A stretch of 14,892 nucleotides of DNA from assembly GCA_025774865.1 (NCBI GenBank), contig JALGZO010000043.1:1-14892 (forward strand), given 5' to 3'. Below the pieces are notes generated by a model that did not search any database, was not told the origin of the DNA, and saw only the letters and a program-made list of their open reading frames with translations. The stretch comes from a bacterium. GTDB taxonomy: Bacteria; ARS69. Numbering within the stretch: the stretch's first letter is position 1; each line of letters starts with the position of its first letter. Below, piece by piece: positions 14,645 through 14,892 of this stretch. The position numbers and the translations under genes were made by a program.

Positions 14645-14892
14645 ATGATCTCCGGTGCCGTTCGCGCCGTCGCCACCGACGCGGAGCTCGCCGAATGGGT
14701 GATCGACGCGCGTCAGCGGGTGATGGATCTCGTCTCCGACCTTTCGGACGAGGAACTCCTGGGCCCGAAGCTCGACATCGTGAATCCGCTGCTATGGGAG
14801 ATCGGCCACGCCGCGTGGTTCGAGGAGAAGTGGGTCCTTCGCGTGGCCGGCCAGCAGCCCCCGATCCGGGAGGACGGCGACGCACTTTGGGA
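14645..14892 (+). CDS. DinB_2-domain protein, EgtB/SenA-like (5' part only, cut by window)
   Basis: 82 codons are visible before the right edge. AGGGAGG (14633-14639) precedes the ATG. The segment TDAELAEWVIDARQRVMDLV, followed by NPLLWEIGHAAWFEEKWVLR with H55, matches the N-terminal DinB_2 four-helix domain of the EgtB and SenA non-haem iron sulfoxide/selenoxide synthases. In these, this histidine is the first iron ligand and a later H-x-x-x-H or H-x-E element completes the site. The second half (FGE-sulfatase-like domain) is outside the window, so EgtB (ergothioneine), SenA (selenoneine) and other DinB-type proteins cannot be separated. It is probably a separate transcription unit, given the TATAAT and hairpin before it. 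Confidence 0.72.
   Translation, partial: MISGAVRAVATDAELAEWVIDARQRVMDLVSDLSDEELLGPKLDIVNPLLWEIGHAAWFEEKWVLRVAGQQPPIREDGDALW

Overview
The window is GC-rich, densely coded chromosomal DNA from an uncultured-looking Gram-negative bacterium. Three secreted proteins here end in the same FlgD-Ig-like / Por-secretion-like C-terminal domain (N-x-P-N-P-F or F-P-N-P, then G-R-x-V, then W-D-G, then G-x-Y-F). The histidine kinase and response regulator also have an FCB-type look. Together these suggest a high-GC member of the FCB group, of the Eisenbacteria / Krumholzibacteria / Latescibacteria kind. That placement is inference; no rRNA or other marker gene is present.

Left part (1-5254, minus strand): a four-gene, tightly packed operon. 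It reads in order as an M19 membrane dipeptidase (5254-4193), a GT-C/GT39-like membrane glycosyltransferase with a TTG start (4190-2547), a second polytopic GT-C-like membrane protein (2550-1087, ATGA overlap), and the membrane half of a spermidine-synthase-like fused protein (1084 to the left edge, cut). The junctions are +2, -4 and +2 bases, so translational coupling is likely.

Middle part (5425-8697): a plus-strand secreted trypsin-like protease of the lysyl-endopeptidase type, with a P-domain and a sorting tail, converges on a minus-strand small secreted protein. That small protein has three near-identical six-cysteine modules and a sorting tail.

Right part (8789-14562): this looks like one regulatory unit. 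A hybrid-type sensor kinase (14 Reg_prop propeller motifs, Y_Y_Y domain, one membrane span, HisKA_3 and HATPase) is followed 18 bases later by a NarL/FixJ response regulator. Next comes a secreted calcium-type FG-GAP seven-repeat propeller protein with an ASPIC/UnbV domain and a sorting tail. An identical 17-base motif (CCCCCAGTTCGGGTAGT) lies upstream of the kinase (8789-8805) and of the FG-GAP gene (12634-12650). Its arms, xCCCC and GGGTA around six bases, resemble a NarL-type inverted site. The most interesting inference here is that the response regulator controls its own operon and the surface protein through this site. An 8-bp hairpin running into the Shine-Dalgarno of the FG-GAP gene may add translational control.

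Right edge (14588-14892): a consensus -10 hexamer, a strong GC hairpin and the first 82 codons of a DinB_2-domain EgtB/SenA-like protein, cut by the window end. No tRNA, rRNA, CRISPR array, insertion sequence or phage gene was seen. Nearly all other long open frames are antisense shadows caused by high GC.
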